From Mameliella sp. CS4 (lineage in GTDB: Bacteria; Pseudomonadota; Alphaproteobacteria; Rhodobacterales; Rhodobacteraceae), in the NCBI RefSeq assembly GCF_019392335.1, contig NZ_JAHXRQ010000012.1, positions 84,670 to 148,669 on the forward strand: 64,000 nt of DNA. The letters are read 5' to 3'. The first letter of the stretch is position 1. The number at the start of each line of letters is the position of its first letter. Below the pieces are notes generated by a model, which was not told the origin of the DNA, did no database searches, and saw nothing but the letters and a program-made list of their open reading frames with translations. The translations under genes were made by a program, and so were the position numbers. This document shows positions 34,578 through 45,073 of this stretch, one piece after another.

Positions 34578-36665
34578 TCATTCCGCCGCGATCTTGATGA
34601 CCGGTTCCATCGCGTCGAACTCGCTGTCTGCGAGGTGGCACTTGATCTGATGGCCGTCGGCCATCACCCGCACCGGCGGCACTTCCTTGTCGCAGAGCCC
34701 GCCCGGGACCTTGTCCTTCCAGCGGCAGCGCGTCTGGAACGGGCATCCCGAGGGCGGGTTCATCGCCGAGGGAATGTCGCCTTCCAGCACGATGTGGGTC
34801 TTTTTCACATGCGTGTCCGCGATGGGCACCGCCGAAAGCAGCGCCTCGGTGTAGGGGTGATAGGGCGGCGAAAAGACCTGGTCCGTGGTGCCCAGCTCGA
34901 CCACATGACCAAGGTACATCACCATGACCCGGTCGCTGAGATAGCGCACGATCGACAGGTCGTGGCTGATGAACAGCAGCGTCGTCTTCTGTTCGCGCTG
35001 GATTTCCATCAGCAGGTCCGTGACTGCCGCCTGAACCGATACGTCCAGCGCCGAGACGGGTTCGTCCGCCACCACGATCCGCGCCCCGCCCGCAAAGGCC
35101 CGCGCGATTCCGACCCGCTGTTTCTGACCGCCGGACAGCTGGCGCGGCATCCGGTCGGCAAAGGCGCGCGGCAGCTTGACCAGGTCCAGCAGGCGCAGCA
35201 TCTCCTGCCGACGGTCCTCGTCGGAATTGCCGTGATCGAAGATCTCCAACGCCCGCATGATCTGCCGCCCGACGGTCATCGAGGGGTTGAGCGTATCGAA
35301 GGGGTTCTGGAACACCATCTGCACGTCGGCCACGGTTTGCGTATCGCGCTTTTCGATGGGCGTGCTCTCGATGTTGCGGTTGTCCAGCAGGATCTGCCCG
35401 TCCGTCGCGGTTTCCAGTCCCATCAGTACCTTGGCAAAGGTCGACTTGCCGCAGCCGGATTCGCCCACGATGGCCAGCGTCTCGGACTCGCGGGCCTCGA
35501 AGCTCAGCGTCTCGTTGGCCTTGACCACCTTCTTCTCGCCGGAACTTCCGAACAGGGCATTGGCGGCCACCTCGTAGTATTTCTTGAGGTTGTCCATCTT
35601 GAGCACGACCTTGCCGGGCTTGGACTTTTCGTTGGTCGAGGTGCTGACCAGCGGCGCGTTCCAGTCGATCTCCTGGAACTTAAGACAGCGTGAGCGGTGC
35701 CGGTCATCCCCGGGAATGTCCTCCATCGGGATCCGGTCCATCGCGTCGCAGCGCCCGGCCTCGAAGTAATCGCAACGGGGGCCGAAGTTGCAGCCTGGCG
35801 GGCGTTCATGGGGCAGGGGAAAGTTGCCCGGAATCGCCACCAGCGGGCGCGCGTTCTTGTCCGCGCCGGGCAGCGGGATCGAGCGGAACAGCGCCTGTGT
35901 GTAGGGGTGCTGCATCTTGTCAAAGACATCCTCGATGCTGCCGGTCTCGACCGCTTCGCCGGAATACATCACGCAGATCCGGTCACAGGTTTCCAGCACC
36001 AAGCCAAGGTTGTGCGAGATGAACAGCATCGACGTGCCGTATTTCTGGCCCAGTTCCTTGACCAGTTGCACCACTGCCGCCTCGACGGTCACGTCCAGCG
36101 CGGTGGTTGGCTCGTCCAGGATCAGCAACGCCGGTTCGGCCATCAGCGCCAGTGCGATGACGATCCTCTGTTGCTGTCCGCCCGACAACTGGTGCGGATA
36201 GCTGTCCAGGATGCGTTTGGGGTCAGGCAGCTTGACGTCCGTCACCACCTGCAGGGCGCGCTCATAGGCCTCTTTCTGGCCAACGCCCTTGTGGATCATG
36301 GGCACTTCCATCAGCTGCTTGGCGATCTTCATCGCCGGGTTCAGGCTGGCCATCGGCTCCTGGTAGATCATCGCGATCTCGGAGCCGCGGATGCCGCGCA
36401 GCTCTTCCTGGCTCATCTCGTTCAGGTTGCGCCCCTTGAACTTGATCGAGCCGCCGACAATGCGACCGTTCTTGCCGAGGTCCTGCATGACCCCCAGCGC
36501 CACGGTGGATTTGCCGCAGCCGGATTCCCCCACGAGGCCGACCGCCTCGCCCGGTCGCACCCTGACCGAGAAATCCATCACGGCGGGGATTTCACGCAGC
36601 CGGGTAAAGAAGGAAATTGAAAGGTCCTCGATCTCGAGGATCGGCCCGTCGTAATCGTCTGTCAT
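34578..36665 (-). CDS. Dipeptide/oligopeptide-type ABC transporter, fused double ATPase
   Basis: A 695-residue protein with two complete ATPase domains of the DppD and DppF type in one chain. Domain 1 has GESGCGKST near 46, LSGGQQQR and LLILDEPTTALD. Domain 2 has GESGCGKST near 410, LSGGQKQR and IVVADEPVSALD. Each is followed by a Cys-containing oligopeptide-transporter C-terminal region (CNFGPRCDYFEAGRCD and CPFQTRCRWKDKVPGGLCD), which in this family can hold an iron-sulfur cluster. It is the last gene of the operon. Fusion of the two ATPases is common in alphaproteobacteria. Confidence 0.93.
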   Translation of the reverse strand: MTDDYDGPILEIEDLSISFFTRLREIPAVMDFSVRVRPGEAVGLVGESGCGKSTVALGVMQDLGKNGRIVGGSIKFKGRNLNEMSQEELRGIRGSEIAMIYQEPMASLNPAMKIAKQLMEVPMIHKGVGQKEAYERALQVVTDVKLPDPKRILDSYPHQLSGGQQQRIVIALALMAEPALLILDEPTTALDVTVEAAVVQLVKELGQKYGTSMLFISHNLGLVLETCDRICVMYSGEAVETGSIEDVFDKMQHPYTQALFRSIPLPGADKNARPLVAIPGNFPLPHERPPGCNFGPRCDYFEAGRCDAMDRIPMEDIPGDDRHRSRCLKFQEIDWNAPLVSTSTNEKSKPGKVVLKMDNLKKYYEVAANALFGSSGEKKVVKANETLSFEARESETLAIVGESGCGKSTFAKVLMGLETATDGQILLDNRNIESTPIEKRDTQTVADVQMVFQNPFDTLNPSMTVGRQIMRALEIFDHGNSDEDRRQEMLRLLDLVKLPRAFADRMPRQLSGGQKQRVGIARAFAGGARIVVADEPVSALDVSVQAAVTDLLMEIQREQKTTLLFISHDLSIVRYLSDRVMVMYLGHVVELGTTDQVFSPPYHPYTEALLSAVPIADTHVKKTHIVLEGDIPSAMNPPSGCPFQTRCRWKDKVPGGLCDKEVPPVRVMADGHQIKCHLADSEFDAMEPVIKIAAE

Positions 36666-36733
36666 ATGTCTGTTCTCCCTGTCGGAGCAGCCCGTGAAAC
36701 GCTTGCGGTTTCCCTGGGCCGAAAATTCCGGAA

Positions 36734-36758
36734 GACACCGGGGAAGGTCCCCGGTGTC
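36734..36758 (-). promoter_or_regulatory. Stem-loop between permease and ATPase genes
   Basis: GACACCGGGG (36734-36743) pairs perfectly with CCCCGGTGTC (36749-36758). It lies in the 103-base gap between the second permease and the ATPase and lacks a U-run, so it is more likely a processing or stabilising element than a full stop. Confidence 0.5.
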
Positions 36759-36768
36759 CGTCGAGTCC

Positions 36769-38220
36769 TCAATCCCGCAGGGATTCCTCGCGCAGGCCGT
36801 CGGCCAGCAGGTTCAGACCAAGAACCAGCGACAACAAGGCCAAGGCGGGCGGCAGGGCCGGGTGCAGGTAGATCGAGAGCAGCTTACGCCCCTCGTTGAT
36901 CGTCGAGCCCCAGTCAGGCGATTCCGGGGGCAGGCCCAGGCCGAAGAAGCCGAGGGTCCCCAGAAGGATCGTCGTATAGCCGATGCGCAGGCAGAAATCG
37001 ACGATCAGCGGACCGCGCGCGTTGGGCAGGATCTCCCACAGCATGATGTACCAGGGCCGTTCCCCGCGTGTCTGCGCCGCGGCGACATAGTCGCGCGTCT
37101 TGATGTCCATCGTCAGGCCGCGCACGATGCGGAACACCGTGGGAGAGTTGACGAAGACGACAGAGACGAAGACCACCAACACGCCGCCCGGCACGTCGAA
37201 GAAATCGAGCGGCCAGAAGGTGATCTTGGAGGCCGTCGGGTCGGGGTTGTTGACCAGCGACATATAGATCAGGAACATCGGGATCAGCACCACCGCGAGG
37301 TAAAGATAGTTTTTCTGCGGCTGGGTGCGGTAGCGCGAATGGATCAGCACACCCGAGAAGATCAGCGGGAACAGGAACAGCACCAGCGCCATGATTTGCG
37401 GCAGGCCCGTTTTCACGATTTCCGGCGTCACCAGCAGGTAGAACAGCAGGATCACCGGAAAGGCGAGGATCAGGTTGGCGAAAAAGCTCAGCGTGGTGTC
37501 CAGGCGCCCGCCGTAGTAGCCGGCGGGCAGGCCCAGCGTGATGCCCACCATGAAGGCAAAGAGCGTCGCCAGCGGCGCAATGGCGATCACGATGGTCGAT
37601 CCCGCCACGACGCGGCTGAAGATGTCGCGCGCGAGGTTGTCGCCGCCGAAGAGATACCACTGAAAGTCGCTGTCCTCGGCGCCGCGCAGGGGGGTGCCCG
37701 GCACCTTGTTCTTCATGCCGGAGACCTGGCTCAGCGGGTCATGCGTCGCGATCATGTCGAACACGCCGTAGAAGATCGCCGTGTAGACCCAGAACATCAC
37801 CAGGCCAAAACCGATCATCCCGATCATCGAGTCGAAGAGCTTGCCATACAGGCCCAGGCTCCGCTTGAAATGGATCGAAAGAACGTAGGTCAGGACCAGG
37901 GCGATCCAGACGGGCAGAAACTGGCGGCTGACACCGCCGAGGATCCCGGCGCCGGTGCCTATTGCGGCGCCCACCACGAGGTAGGCCAGCACCACCAGCA
38001 AAAGCGCCAGGCCCAACCAGTTCACGAGTTTCGCCGACAGCCCCCAGATGCCGCCGGTGGCAATGATCGTGCCGTCCGGATTGGTCTGGATGCCGGTGTC
38101 CGGCTCAAAGAAGGAAAGTATGATCTTCGCAACAACGGCGACCACAAAGACGGGCACCAGGATGGCCAAGATCGGGTTCAGGACGGCTCCGAGGCCGCCG
38201 GTCCAGCTAAGGTCTTCCAT
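36769..38220 (-). CDS. Dipeptide-type ABC transporter permease (DppC-like)
   Basis: A 483-residue inner-membrane protein, longer than the usual DppC length of about 300. The extra length is N-terminal: about 200 residues with several hydrophobic segments precede the typical permease part. The typical part carries the motif VAAAQTRGERPWYIMLWEILPNARGPLIVDF and the final FGLGLPPESPDWGSTINEG. A strong GAGGAGG precedes the ATG. It pairs with the permease gene 10 bases upstream. The extended N-terminus is seen in some transporters of this class with unusual substrates. Confidence 0.9.
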   Translation of the reverse strand: MEDLSWTGGLGAVLNPILAILVPVFVVAVVAKIILSFFEPDTGIQTNPDGTIIATGGIWGLSAKLVNWLGLALLLVVLAYLVVGAAIGTGAGILGGVSRQFLPVWIALVLTYVLSIHFKRSLGLYGKLFDSMIGMIGFGLVMFWVYTAIFYGVFDMIATHDPLSQVSGMKNKVPGTPLRGAEDSDFQWYLFGGDNLARDIFSRVVAGSTIVIAIAPLATLFAFMVGITLGLPAGYYGGRLDTTLSFFANLILAFPVILLFYLLVTPEIVKTGLPQIMALVLFLFPLIFSGVLIHSRYRTQPQKNYLYLAVVLIPMFLIYMSLVNNPDPTASKITFWPLDFFDVPGGVLVVFVSVVFVNSPTVFRIVRGLTMDIKTRDYVAAAQTRGERPWYIMLWEILPNARGPLIVDFCLRIGYTTILLGTLGFFGLGLPPESPDWGSTINEGRKLLSIYLHPALPPALALLSLVLGLNLLADGLREESLRD

Positions 38221-38230
38221 GTCGGCCTCC

Positions 38231-39406
38231 TCAGGTCACGCTGATCCGCGGGTTCAGATAGACATAGCCGATGTCGGAGATCAGCTGTGTCACGAGAACC
38301 ACGAAGACCGAAACAACCGAGATCGCCAGCAGCATCTCGATATCGTTGTTGCCCGCCGCGCGGACCAGTTCCCAGCCGACACCCTTGTACTGGAACAGGG
38401 TCTCGACGATGACGACGCCGTTCAGAAGCCAGGGGAACTGCAGCATGATCACCGTAAAGGGCGCGATCAGCGCGTTTCTCAGGGCGTGTTTCATCACGAT
38501 GTTGCCGAAACTCACGCCCTTGAGGCGCGCGGTCCGGATGTACTGCGCGGTCATGACCTCGGCCATCGAGGCCCGGGTCATGCGTGCGATGTACCCCATT
38601 CCGTAAAGGGCGATGGTCAGCACCGGCAGAAAGAAATTCTCGAAGTTCGGGTTTTCCATCGCGCTGGTGGCCGTGCCCTTGAAGAGCGTCTTGCCTTCGA
38701 TCCAGCCCCAGTCGTTCAGGAGCGGACCCAGGCCGTTGCGGGACGAGGCCAGCAAGGCGATGAAGATCACGCCGGAGACGTATTCGGGTGTCGCCGTGGT
38801 CGTGATCGAAAAGGTCGAGAGCGAGCGGTCCAGGCCGGACCCTTCGCGCATGCCCGCCAGCACACCGACGATCAGCGCCGAGGGCACCATCAAGAGCAGA
38901 ACGCAGAGCATCAGGAACCCCGTGTTGCCCATCCGCGTGCCCAGCGCCTCGGTGACCGGCGCCTTGGCCACGGTCGACCAGCCCCAATACCCCTGCAGGA
39001 TGCCGCAGAATGCCGAGGCTTCCGCCGGGTCGCTGCCGGGCAGGATACAGCGACCGGTCGCATTGCCGTCACGATCCTCGCCGGTCCAGCCGGGGGCGAC
39101 CCCCAGCCATTCCGCGTAGTTGCGGAAGATGCGCGAATCAAAGCCAACGTTGACCTGTTCCGAGGCTTCCGCCTGGGTGATGCGGCCCGCTTTCAGATCT
39201 GCCAGCAGCTGTTCGTCCAGCGGCGAACGATAGCCGTTGTTCGACAGCCAGGTGGCGACCTCGATATCGGTCATCCGGAAGTTGCCCTCGGATTTCGCGA
39301 GTTTCTCCAGGTTTGGATAGAGGTTCGTCATCACGAAGACGATGAAGGTCAGGCAGAGAGCGGTCAGAAGCATGACCCCCACACGCCTGAGGATGAAAAG
39401 ACCCAT
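38231..39406 (-). CDS. Dipeptide-type ABC transporter permease (DppB-like)
   Basis: A 391-residue protein with the family start MGLFILRRVGVMLLTALCLTF, a long periplasmic loop (about 30-165) and then the permease core. The coupling loop YIRTARLKGVSFGNIVMKHALRNALI is clear. The ATG at 39406 was chosen because it starts the DppB-type first helix; a longer frame upstream has no membrane character. It is 10 bases from the DppC-like gene. Confidence 0.92.
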   Translation of the reverse strand: MGLFILRRVGVMLLTALCLTFIVFVMTNLYPNLEKLAKSEGNFRMTDIEVATWLSNNGYRSPLDEQLLADLKAGRITQAEASEQVNVGFDSRIFRNYAEWLGVAPGWTGEDRDGNATGRCILPGSDPAEASAFCGILQGYWGWSTVAKAPVTEALGTRMGNTGFLMLCVLLLMVPSALIVGVLAGMREGSGLDRSLSTFSITTTATPEYVSGVIFIALLASSRNGLGPLLNDWGWIEGKTLFKGTATSAMENPNFENFFLPVLTIALYGMGYIARMTRASMAEVMTAQYIRTARLKGVSFGNIVMKHALRNALIAPFTVIMLQFPWLLNGVVIVETLFQYKGVGWELVRAAGNNDIEMLLAISVVSVFVVLVTQLISDIGYVYLNPRISVT

Positions 39407-39496
39407 TGATGCCCCCGTTGGTGGCTGTGGACCGGTGGTTTTCCGGCCTCTTTTGGCTGCTGGATCCGCTGGTGTCGCGCGGACCGGGACGAAAAT

Positions 39497-39523
39497 GGGC
39501 CGCGCGATCCTCTCGCGCGGCCC
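39497..39523 (-). promoter_or_regulatory. Stem-loop after the binding-protein gene
   Basis: GGGCCGCGCGA (39497-39507) pairs perfectly with TCGCGCGGCCC (39513-39523). On the minus strand it is followed by ATTTTC. It lies between the binding-protein gene and the permease genes, where partial termination commonly lowers permease expression. Confidence 0.65.
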
Positions 39524-39539
39524 GCCTGGGCGTTTGCCG

Positions 39540-41211
39540 TCAGGCCTTGAAGCCGAACTTGTAAAGCTGCGGCAGGTCGGCGATGTGCTTGTCCACACCC
39601 ACCAGGTTGTCCCGGTGGTGGCGCATCGCGGTCCGCCAGTACGGCTGGATGGTCACGCCTTCGTCGATCATGATCGCCTGCAGCTTGCCCATCACCTCGC
39701 GGCGCTTGTCGGCATCGGCGATCGAGTTCGCCTCGGCCAGCAGAGCGTCGAATTCCGCGTTGGCAAAGCCGCTCTCGTTCCAGGCCGCACCCGAGGTATA
39801 GGCCAGCGCCAGGACCTGCGTGCCCAGCGGGCGGTGGTTCCAGTTGGTCGACGAGAACGGGTATTTCGTCCAGTCGTTCCAGAACGTCGACCCCGGCAGC
39901 ACGGTGTGCGTGGCCTGGATGCCTGCGTCGTTCAGCTGGGCGACCACCGCGGCCGTGGTGTTGCGGCGCCAGTCATCGTCGATCGACTGAACCTCGTGCA
40001 CGAAGTCTTCCATGCCCGCTTCCTTGATGAGGTCCAGCGCGCGCGCCGGATCATGCGGGATGCGGGTGACGGAGGGGTCGTACTCGGGGTGCATCGGGCC
40101 GACGTGGCAGTTGTCGGCGGCGATGCCGTAGCCAGCCATGCCAAGTTCCAGGCAAACCTCGTTGTCGACGGCCATCGCCAGGGCCTGGCGCACGCGCTTG
40201 TCCCCGTAGATCTTGTTGCCGTCGGCGTCCTCGGCCAGCTGGTTCGGACGGATCACGATGGTAAAGCCCGAGGGGATCTCGGAGCGGGTCAGGCCGATGC
40301 TGTCGAAAGATGTCGACGAATTCACCCACCGATTCCCAGTTCATGTCGATTTCTTCGGCTTCGAAGGCGGCGATGAAAGCCGCCGGGTCCTGGCCGTAGT
40401 CGATGAACTCGATCCGGTCGATATAACCGCCCTTGCCGGCCGCGTAGCCCCACCAGTCGTGGTCCTCGTTGCGTACGAGCACGCCCTTGACGCCGACCTC
40501 GTGGCTTTCCGGCAGCATGTAGCCGGTGCCGATCGGGTTGGCGAGCATGTTGTTGGGGTCGTGGCTGGCGTGCACGATCGCCGCCGGGTAGTCGGCGAAA
40601 CCGGGAATGATCGTGATGTCGGGCGCCGAGCAGCTCAGCTTGAGGGTGTGGCTGTCGATCACCTCGATGGCGCCGTCAGCGGCCTTCTTGGTGTCGGGGT
40701 CGATCAGCGATCCCATGCGCGCCGCCATCGAGTTGCCCTCGACCTCGCTTTCGCACCACATCGCGATGTTGCGGGCCACGTCCTCGGCGGTGAAATCGTC
40801 ACCGTTGTTCCACTTCACGCCCTGGCGGACCTTCAGGGTGTATTCGGTGGCGTCCTCGTTGGCTTCCCAGCTTTCCAGCAGCATGGGTGCGAACGAGCCG
40901 TCGTTGTTGTACTCGACGAGATATTCCAGCCAGCCCGAGGTGAAGGTCGCGATCTGTGTCCAGTCGTAGGTGCGCGGATCCTTGAGCGCCCGAACTTCCA
41001 TCTGGTAACGGATCGTACCGCCTTGTTGGGCGTGGGCCGCCGCCTGCGCGGGCTGCTGCAGGCCGCCCAGTGCGTAGGCCGCCGCAGAGGTCAGGCCCAG
41101 CGCGGTGGTGCGCGCCATGAACTCACGGCGGTCCAGCAGGCCCTGCTTGAGTTCCTTGGCGTACATCTTCGCAGCCGGGTGTACCCGCTGCAGGTTATCC
41201 ATCGATGTCAT
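39540..41211 (-). pseudogene. Peptide-type ABC binding protein, interrupted by a one-base frameshift
   Basis: Two overlapping frames together make one SBP_bac_5 protein of about 556 residues. The N-terminal part carries a Tat-type signal ([14 protein letters not shown]). Frame one is coherent up to GEFVDIF and frame two continues at [14 protein letters not shown]. The switch falls at the AAA run 40306-40308 (TTT on the coding strand), where one T too many would break the frame: ATC-TTT-CGA instead of ATC-TTC-GAC. Both halves are otherwise intact, without further stops, so either a very recent mutation or a sequencing error is likely. It is the first gene of the ABC operon and binds its substrate in the periplasm. 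Confidence 0.85.
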
Positions 41212-41460
41212 GTTTTTCTCCCTGTGACATTTCTATGTTCAGCCGGGGGTCCGGTCTGTCGGCCTTAAGTCGTTGGGGGATGTCCCGTGTTCCCCTGCGT
41301 CCTGGCCCCACGCTGCACGTCATTGCGCACGAGAAGGCTTGCCTAGTCAACGCCCGCTATCGTCCTTTTGAGGTCAAATACCGACATGAGGCTTATTCAA
41401 AAGCGACATGGCCCCAAGCGCAAGTCACGACACCGGGACCCCGAGTCGCACGCAGCCGGC

Positions 41461-42315
41461 TCAGGCCCGGACCGGAGGACGCCGGGTTGCGGCCCGCAGG
41501 GCCGAGGGCGTGTGGCCCGTATGGCTCTGGATGAAGCGGGTAAAATAGGCCGGCGAGGCAAAGCCCAGCGACCTTGCCACTTCCTTGACTGCGGGCGTCG
41601 GGCTTTCCAGGGCCAGCCGCGCGGCATGCAGCTTGCGTTCGGTCAGGATGTCGGCGGCTGTCTTTCCGCAGCACCCCCGGCAAACCCGGCTGAGATGGGT
41701 CGGCGTGACGTCCAGCGCCTCGGCGTACTGGCCCATGACCTTGGGCAAGCGGAAGTCTCGCGTGACGGCCTGGGCATAGCGCCGGACAAGCCTCTGCGCG
41801 GCGCTTTCGGGCGGTATGTCGGTGGCGCCGGCCTGCACCTGTCGATGCAGCCAGACGGCGATCAGCCCGACATGAGCGGCCAGCGCCTCTTGCAGCATCG
41901 GGCGCTTCTGGGACGCTTCCCGGTTCATCGCGTCGATTGTGCCGGTCAGTTCGGCCTGCGAGAGACTGTCGCGCACCCGCAGCAGCAGGGGGGCATGCGG
42001 CATGTAGGGGCTGAGTCCCGCCGGACTCTGCACAAAAAGCGCCTGTGTGCCTTGTTGCATCTCTACGGAAAACAGCGTGCCCGCGGGCAGGAACAGCGCG
42101 TTATTGGTCGAGATGCCCCGCAGGATGCCGTTGACGATGACCCGGCCCTGTCCACGCGTTACCCATAGCACCATATCCTCGGTGCGGTCGTGAAGAAGGG
42201 TGAATTTCCACGGCGCGCCCTGCACCTGCAACGCGTAAGAGCCGCTGCGCACCTCGCCCTTTGGGCGCGGCGGGGCGGGGGGCATGGGCTTTTTCAGGAA
42301 GCCGGGGCGCGACAT
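41461..42315 (-). CDS. AraC-family transcriptional regulator
   Basis: A 284-residue regulator. Residues about 40-130 form a cupin-like sensing domain (GSYALQVQGAPWKFTLLHDRTEDMVLWV, AGTLFSVEMQQGTQ). The C-terminal 100 residues hold the two helix-turn-helix units, with AEALDVTPTHLSRVCRG and VKEVARSLGFASPAYFTRFIQSHTGHTPSALR. The ATG at 42315 overlaps the miaA stop, although the two products are unrelated. It lies directly upstream of the peptide-type ABC operon on the same strand and is the obvious candidate regulator for it. Confidence 0.88.
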   Translation of the reverse strand: MSRPGFLKKPMPPAPPRPKGEVRSGSYALQVQGAPWKFTLLHDRTEDMVLWVTRGQGRVIVNGILRGISTNNALFLPAGTLFSVEMQQGTQALFVQSPAGLSPYMPHAPLLLRVRDSLSQAELTGTIDAMNREASQKRPMLQEALAAHVGLIAVWLHRQVQAGATDIPPESAAQRLVRRYAQAVTRDFRLPKVMGQYAEALDVTPTHLSRVCRGCCGKTAADILTERKLHAARLALESPTPAVKEVARSLGFASPAYFTRFIQSHTGHTPSALRAATRRPPVRA

Positions 42316-43220
42316 CAGGCCAGTTCCCTTGCTGACAGGCCCTGCCAGCGGCCCATGCGGGCCCGAAACCAGGTGCGCTGGCGCTTGGCGAATTGCCGGG
42401 TCAGGATGGTGGCGCGCTCCGTGGCCTCTTTGAGCGTCATTTCCCCATCCAGATAAGCCATCAGTTCCGCCGCGCCGATGGCCTTGGCGGAGGGGCGGTC
42501 CGGTGTCCATCCGGGGCGGTTTGCGCGCGCCTCGTCCAGAGCGCCCTGATCGATCATCTGGTCAAAACGGCGCTCGATGCGCGGTGTCAGCCAGTCTTTT
42601 GGGGCGTCCACGACGAAGGCACTGGCCTGGTCGAGCGGCAACAACGGCGGCGGTGTTTCCGCCTGCCAGTCGGACAGGCCGCGCCCGGTGGCGCGCAGCA
42701 CTTCCCAGGCCCGCGCGACACGGGCAGGGTTGTTCAGGTCGATGCGCGCGGCTGTTCCCGCGTCCAGGTCTTGGATCATGGCCTGCAACCCGTGGTCGGC
42801 CAGCAAGGCCTCGCCTTCGGCGCGCACCTCTGGCGGTGTGCGCGGGATCTCTGCGAGCCCTTCGGTGAGCGCGGTCAGGTAAAGCCCGGTGCCACCGGTA
42901 AAGATCGGCCGTTCGGGCGCGTTCAGAAATCTCGCCGCCTCGCGCAGCCATTCGCCCACGCTATAGGCGTGATCGCCCGGCACATGCCCATAGAGGACGT
43001 GCGGCGCGCGGGCCTCGTCCTCTGCCGAGGGGCGTGCGGTCAGCACGCGCCAGTCCGAAAACACCTGGATCGCGTCGGCGTTGACGATGAGTCCGCCCTG
43101 ACGTTCGGCGATGGCCAGGGCCAGCGCGGACTTTCCGCTGGCGGTTGGACCGGCGATCAGCACGGGGCGATCCGGCACGCAGGCCGCGAGGCACGCCTCG
43201 ATTGCCGATTTGTCACGCAT
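42315..43220 (-). CDS. miaA: tRNA dimethylallyltransferase
   Basis: A 301-residue enzyme that adds a dimethylallyl group to A37 of tRNAs reading UNN codons. The P-loop GPTASGKSA is at about 24-32. Conserved parts are [33 protein letters not shown] and [12 protein letters not shown]. The ATG at 43220 starts a few residues before the P-loop region as in homologues; the longer frame would overlap the pyrH promoter. hfq is not next to it here. Confidence 0.94.
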   Translation of the reverse strand: MRDKSAIEACLAACVPDRPVLIAGPTASGKSALALAIAERQGGLIVNADAIQVFSDWRVLTARPSAEDEARAPHVLYGHVPGDHAYSVGEWLREAARFLNAPERPIFTGGTGLYLTALTEGLAEIPRTPPEVRAEGEALLADHGLQAMIQDLDAGTAARIDLNNPARVARAWEVLRATGRGLSDWQAETPPPLLPLDQASAFVVDAPKDWLTPRIERRFDQMIDQGALDEARANRPGWTPDRPSAKAIGAAELMAYLDGEMTLKEATERATILTRQFAKRQRTWFRARMGRWQGLSARELA

Positions 43221-43329
43221 TGGGTTGCCTGTCCCGGTCCTGCCCGGCAGTGCCGCTGGGCCATTGCAGCCCGAGCGGTTTTCCGCCACATATGCCCGCG
43301 ATCATATCCCCGCCACGACGGAGCGCAAC

Positions 43330-44106
43330 ATGACCGAAGCCGGCAGCCCGCAAACCACTTTCAAACGCGTGATGCTCAAGATTTCGGGGGAGGCGCTCAT
43401 GGGAGACCAGGGCTTTGGCCTGCACCCGCCAACTGTCCAGCGCATCGCCAAGGAAGTGCAGGCCGTCCAGGAGCTGGGCGTCGAGATCTGCATGGTGATC
43501 GGGGGCGGCAACATCTTTCGCGGGCTGGCTGGCAGCGCGCAGGGGATGGAACGGACAACCGCCGATTACATGGGGATGCTGGCCACGGTGATGAACGCGC
43601 TGGCGATGCAATCCGCGCTGGAGGGGCTGGGCGTCTTCACCCGGGTCATCAGCGCCATCCGCATGGACGAGGTCGCCGAGCCCTATATTCGTCGCCGCGC
43701 CGTGCGCCACCTAGAGAAAAAGCGGGTCTGCATCTTTGCCGCCGGCACCGGCAACCCTTATTTCACCACAGATACCGCCGCCGCGCTGCGGGCCAATGAA
43801 ATGGCCTGCGAGGCCATCATCATGGGCAAGAACGGCACCGACGGGGTCTATGACATGGACCCGCGCCAGCACCCCGAGGCCAAGCGCTATGACGAAGTGA
43901 CCTTTGACGAGGTCCTGTCGAAGAACCTCAAGGTCATGGATGCCTCTGCCATCGCGCTGGCGCGCGACAACAACATGCCGATCATCGTCTTTTCGCTGGA
44001 TGAACCGGGCGGTTTCCGGGGCATTCTGGCCGGGCAGGGGACCTGCACAAGGGTGGTCGAGAAACACTCGGCCCAACCGGATATCCCGGGACCGTCGCCA
44101 GCCTGA
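43330..44106 (+). CDS. pyrH: Uridylate kinase
   Basis: A 258-residue UMP kinase of the amino-acid-kinase fold that makes UDP for RNA and envelope sugars. Motifs: [50 protein letters not shown] and [12 protein letters not shown]. The ATG at 43330 follows GGAGCGCAAC. In most proteobacteria frr comes next; here an opposite-strand regulator gene intervenes. The C-terminal tail ([13 protein letters not shown]) is slightly longer than usual. Confidence 0.96.
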   Translation: MTEAGSPQTTFKRVMLKISGEALMGDQGFGLHPPTVQRIAKEVQAVQELGVEICMVIGGGNIFRGLAGSAQGMERTTADYMGMLATVMNALAMQSALEGLGVFTRVISAIRMDEVAEPYIRRRAVRHLEKKRVCIFAAGTGNPYFTTDTAAALRANEMACEAIIMGKNGTDGVYDMDPRQHPEAKRYDEVTFDEVLSKNLKVMDASAIALARDNNMPIIVFSLDEPGGFRGILAGQGTCTRVVEKHSAQPDIPGPSPA

Positions 44107-44110
44107 GGGG

Positions 44111-45073
44111 TCAATGCCGTGTCGCGGCGGGTTCGCCCGCCGGGTGCCTCTGTCCGGTCGTCCGGGGCCTGCGCGGCGGTGCGCCAAATCGGGCGTGATA
44201 GCTGCGGGTAAACGCCGATGGTGAAGCAAAACCGGCGGCCTTGGCGATTTCCGAAACGGACAAGGCGGTTCCCGTGACAAGGTGTTCCGCGCGTGCCAGC
44301 CGCAGGTCCAGGTAGACCTGCGCCGGGGTCCGGTTCAGGCCCTTGCGGCAGCGCAGCCGCAACTGCTTGGGGCTGAGTCCCAGTTCCGAGGCGACCCGTT
44401 CGACGGCGATCGGCGCCTCGATCCGGGCGGCCATGATGGACTGCATCCGTTCCAGCAAAGGATCGGCGGTGATCGCCATGCGCTGACAGCGGCCCGCCTC
44501 GCGAACCCGTCCCTGAGCCATCGCCTCTGCCGTCGCAGCCGCCAGCGCGGGGTCTTGCACGCGCGCGATCCAGGCCAGCAGGGCATCCGCCGCCGCTAGT
44601 CCGCCCGCCGTGGTCAGCCGCTGCCGGTCGAGGGCAAAGGGCGCAGGGCTGAGCGCGATGCCCTGGATGATGTCCGGCAGGTCGTCGCGGGCGCTGTCGG
44701 GCAGGACGGATTCGCGGCCATCGAGGAACCCCAGACGGGCCAGGATCGTGCCACCCGTGTCCAGCCCCCCCAGGGTCGCCCCGGCGGCTTCCGCACGCAG
44801 GAGAAAGGCGCGCAACCCCATTGGAAGCGCGGCCAGCGGGGCCTCACCCGCGCAGAGCAGCACCAGGTCGAACCCCTGCGCGCCGTGCCAGTCCGGCAGC
44901 TCGCCGGGGACCGGCGTCCCGTCCCGGTCCGGTACTGCCGCGCCGCTGACCGTCCGGATGCAAAGACTGAACAGTTGCTGTCCGGCCCCTGCATTGGCAA
45001 GGCGCAGCACCTCGCGCACCAGCGACAGTGCCAGCATCGGGAAGCCGGGAAAGAGGATGAGACAGACGTGCAT
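44111..45073 (-). CDS. GlxA-type AraC-family regulator
   Basis: A 320-residue regulator of the GlxA type. An N-terminal class-I-amidotransferase/DJ-1-like domain (MHVCLILFPGFPMLALSLVREVLRLAN, FDLVLLCAG, LGGLDTGGTILARLGFLDGR) is fused to a C-terminal AraC DNA-binding domain (VERVASELGLSPKQLRLRCRKGLNRTP, VSEIAKAAGFASPSAFTRSYHARFG). The ATG at 45073 matches the family start. Relatives control choline, carnitine, glycine-betaine and arginine use. The gene ends four bases from the pyrH stop and is divergent from frr, so it looks inserted into a conserved cluster. Confidence 0.87.
   Translation of the reverse strand: MHVCLILFPGFPMLALSLVREVLRLANAGAGQQLFSLCIRTVSGAAVPDRDGTPVPGELPDWHGAQGFDLVLLCAGEAPLAALPMGLRAFLLRAEAAGATLGGLDTGGTILARLGFLDGRESVLPDSARDDLPDIIQGIALSPAPFALDRQRLTTAGGLAAADALLAWIARVQDPALAAATAEAMAQGRVREAGRCQRMAITADPLLERMQSIMAARIEAPIAVERVASELGLSPKQLRLRCRKGLNRTPAQVYLDLRLARAEHLVTGTALSVSEIAKAAGFASPSAFTRSYHARFGAPPRRPRTTGQRHPAGEPAATRH

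Noticed and set aside
36694..38244. Long plus-strand frame opposite the DppC-like permease
   Set aside because: Its product is a His/Gln/Asp/Arg-rich shadow of a membrane protein; the minus strand encodes a clear permease.
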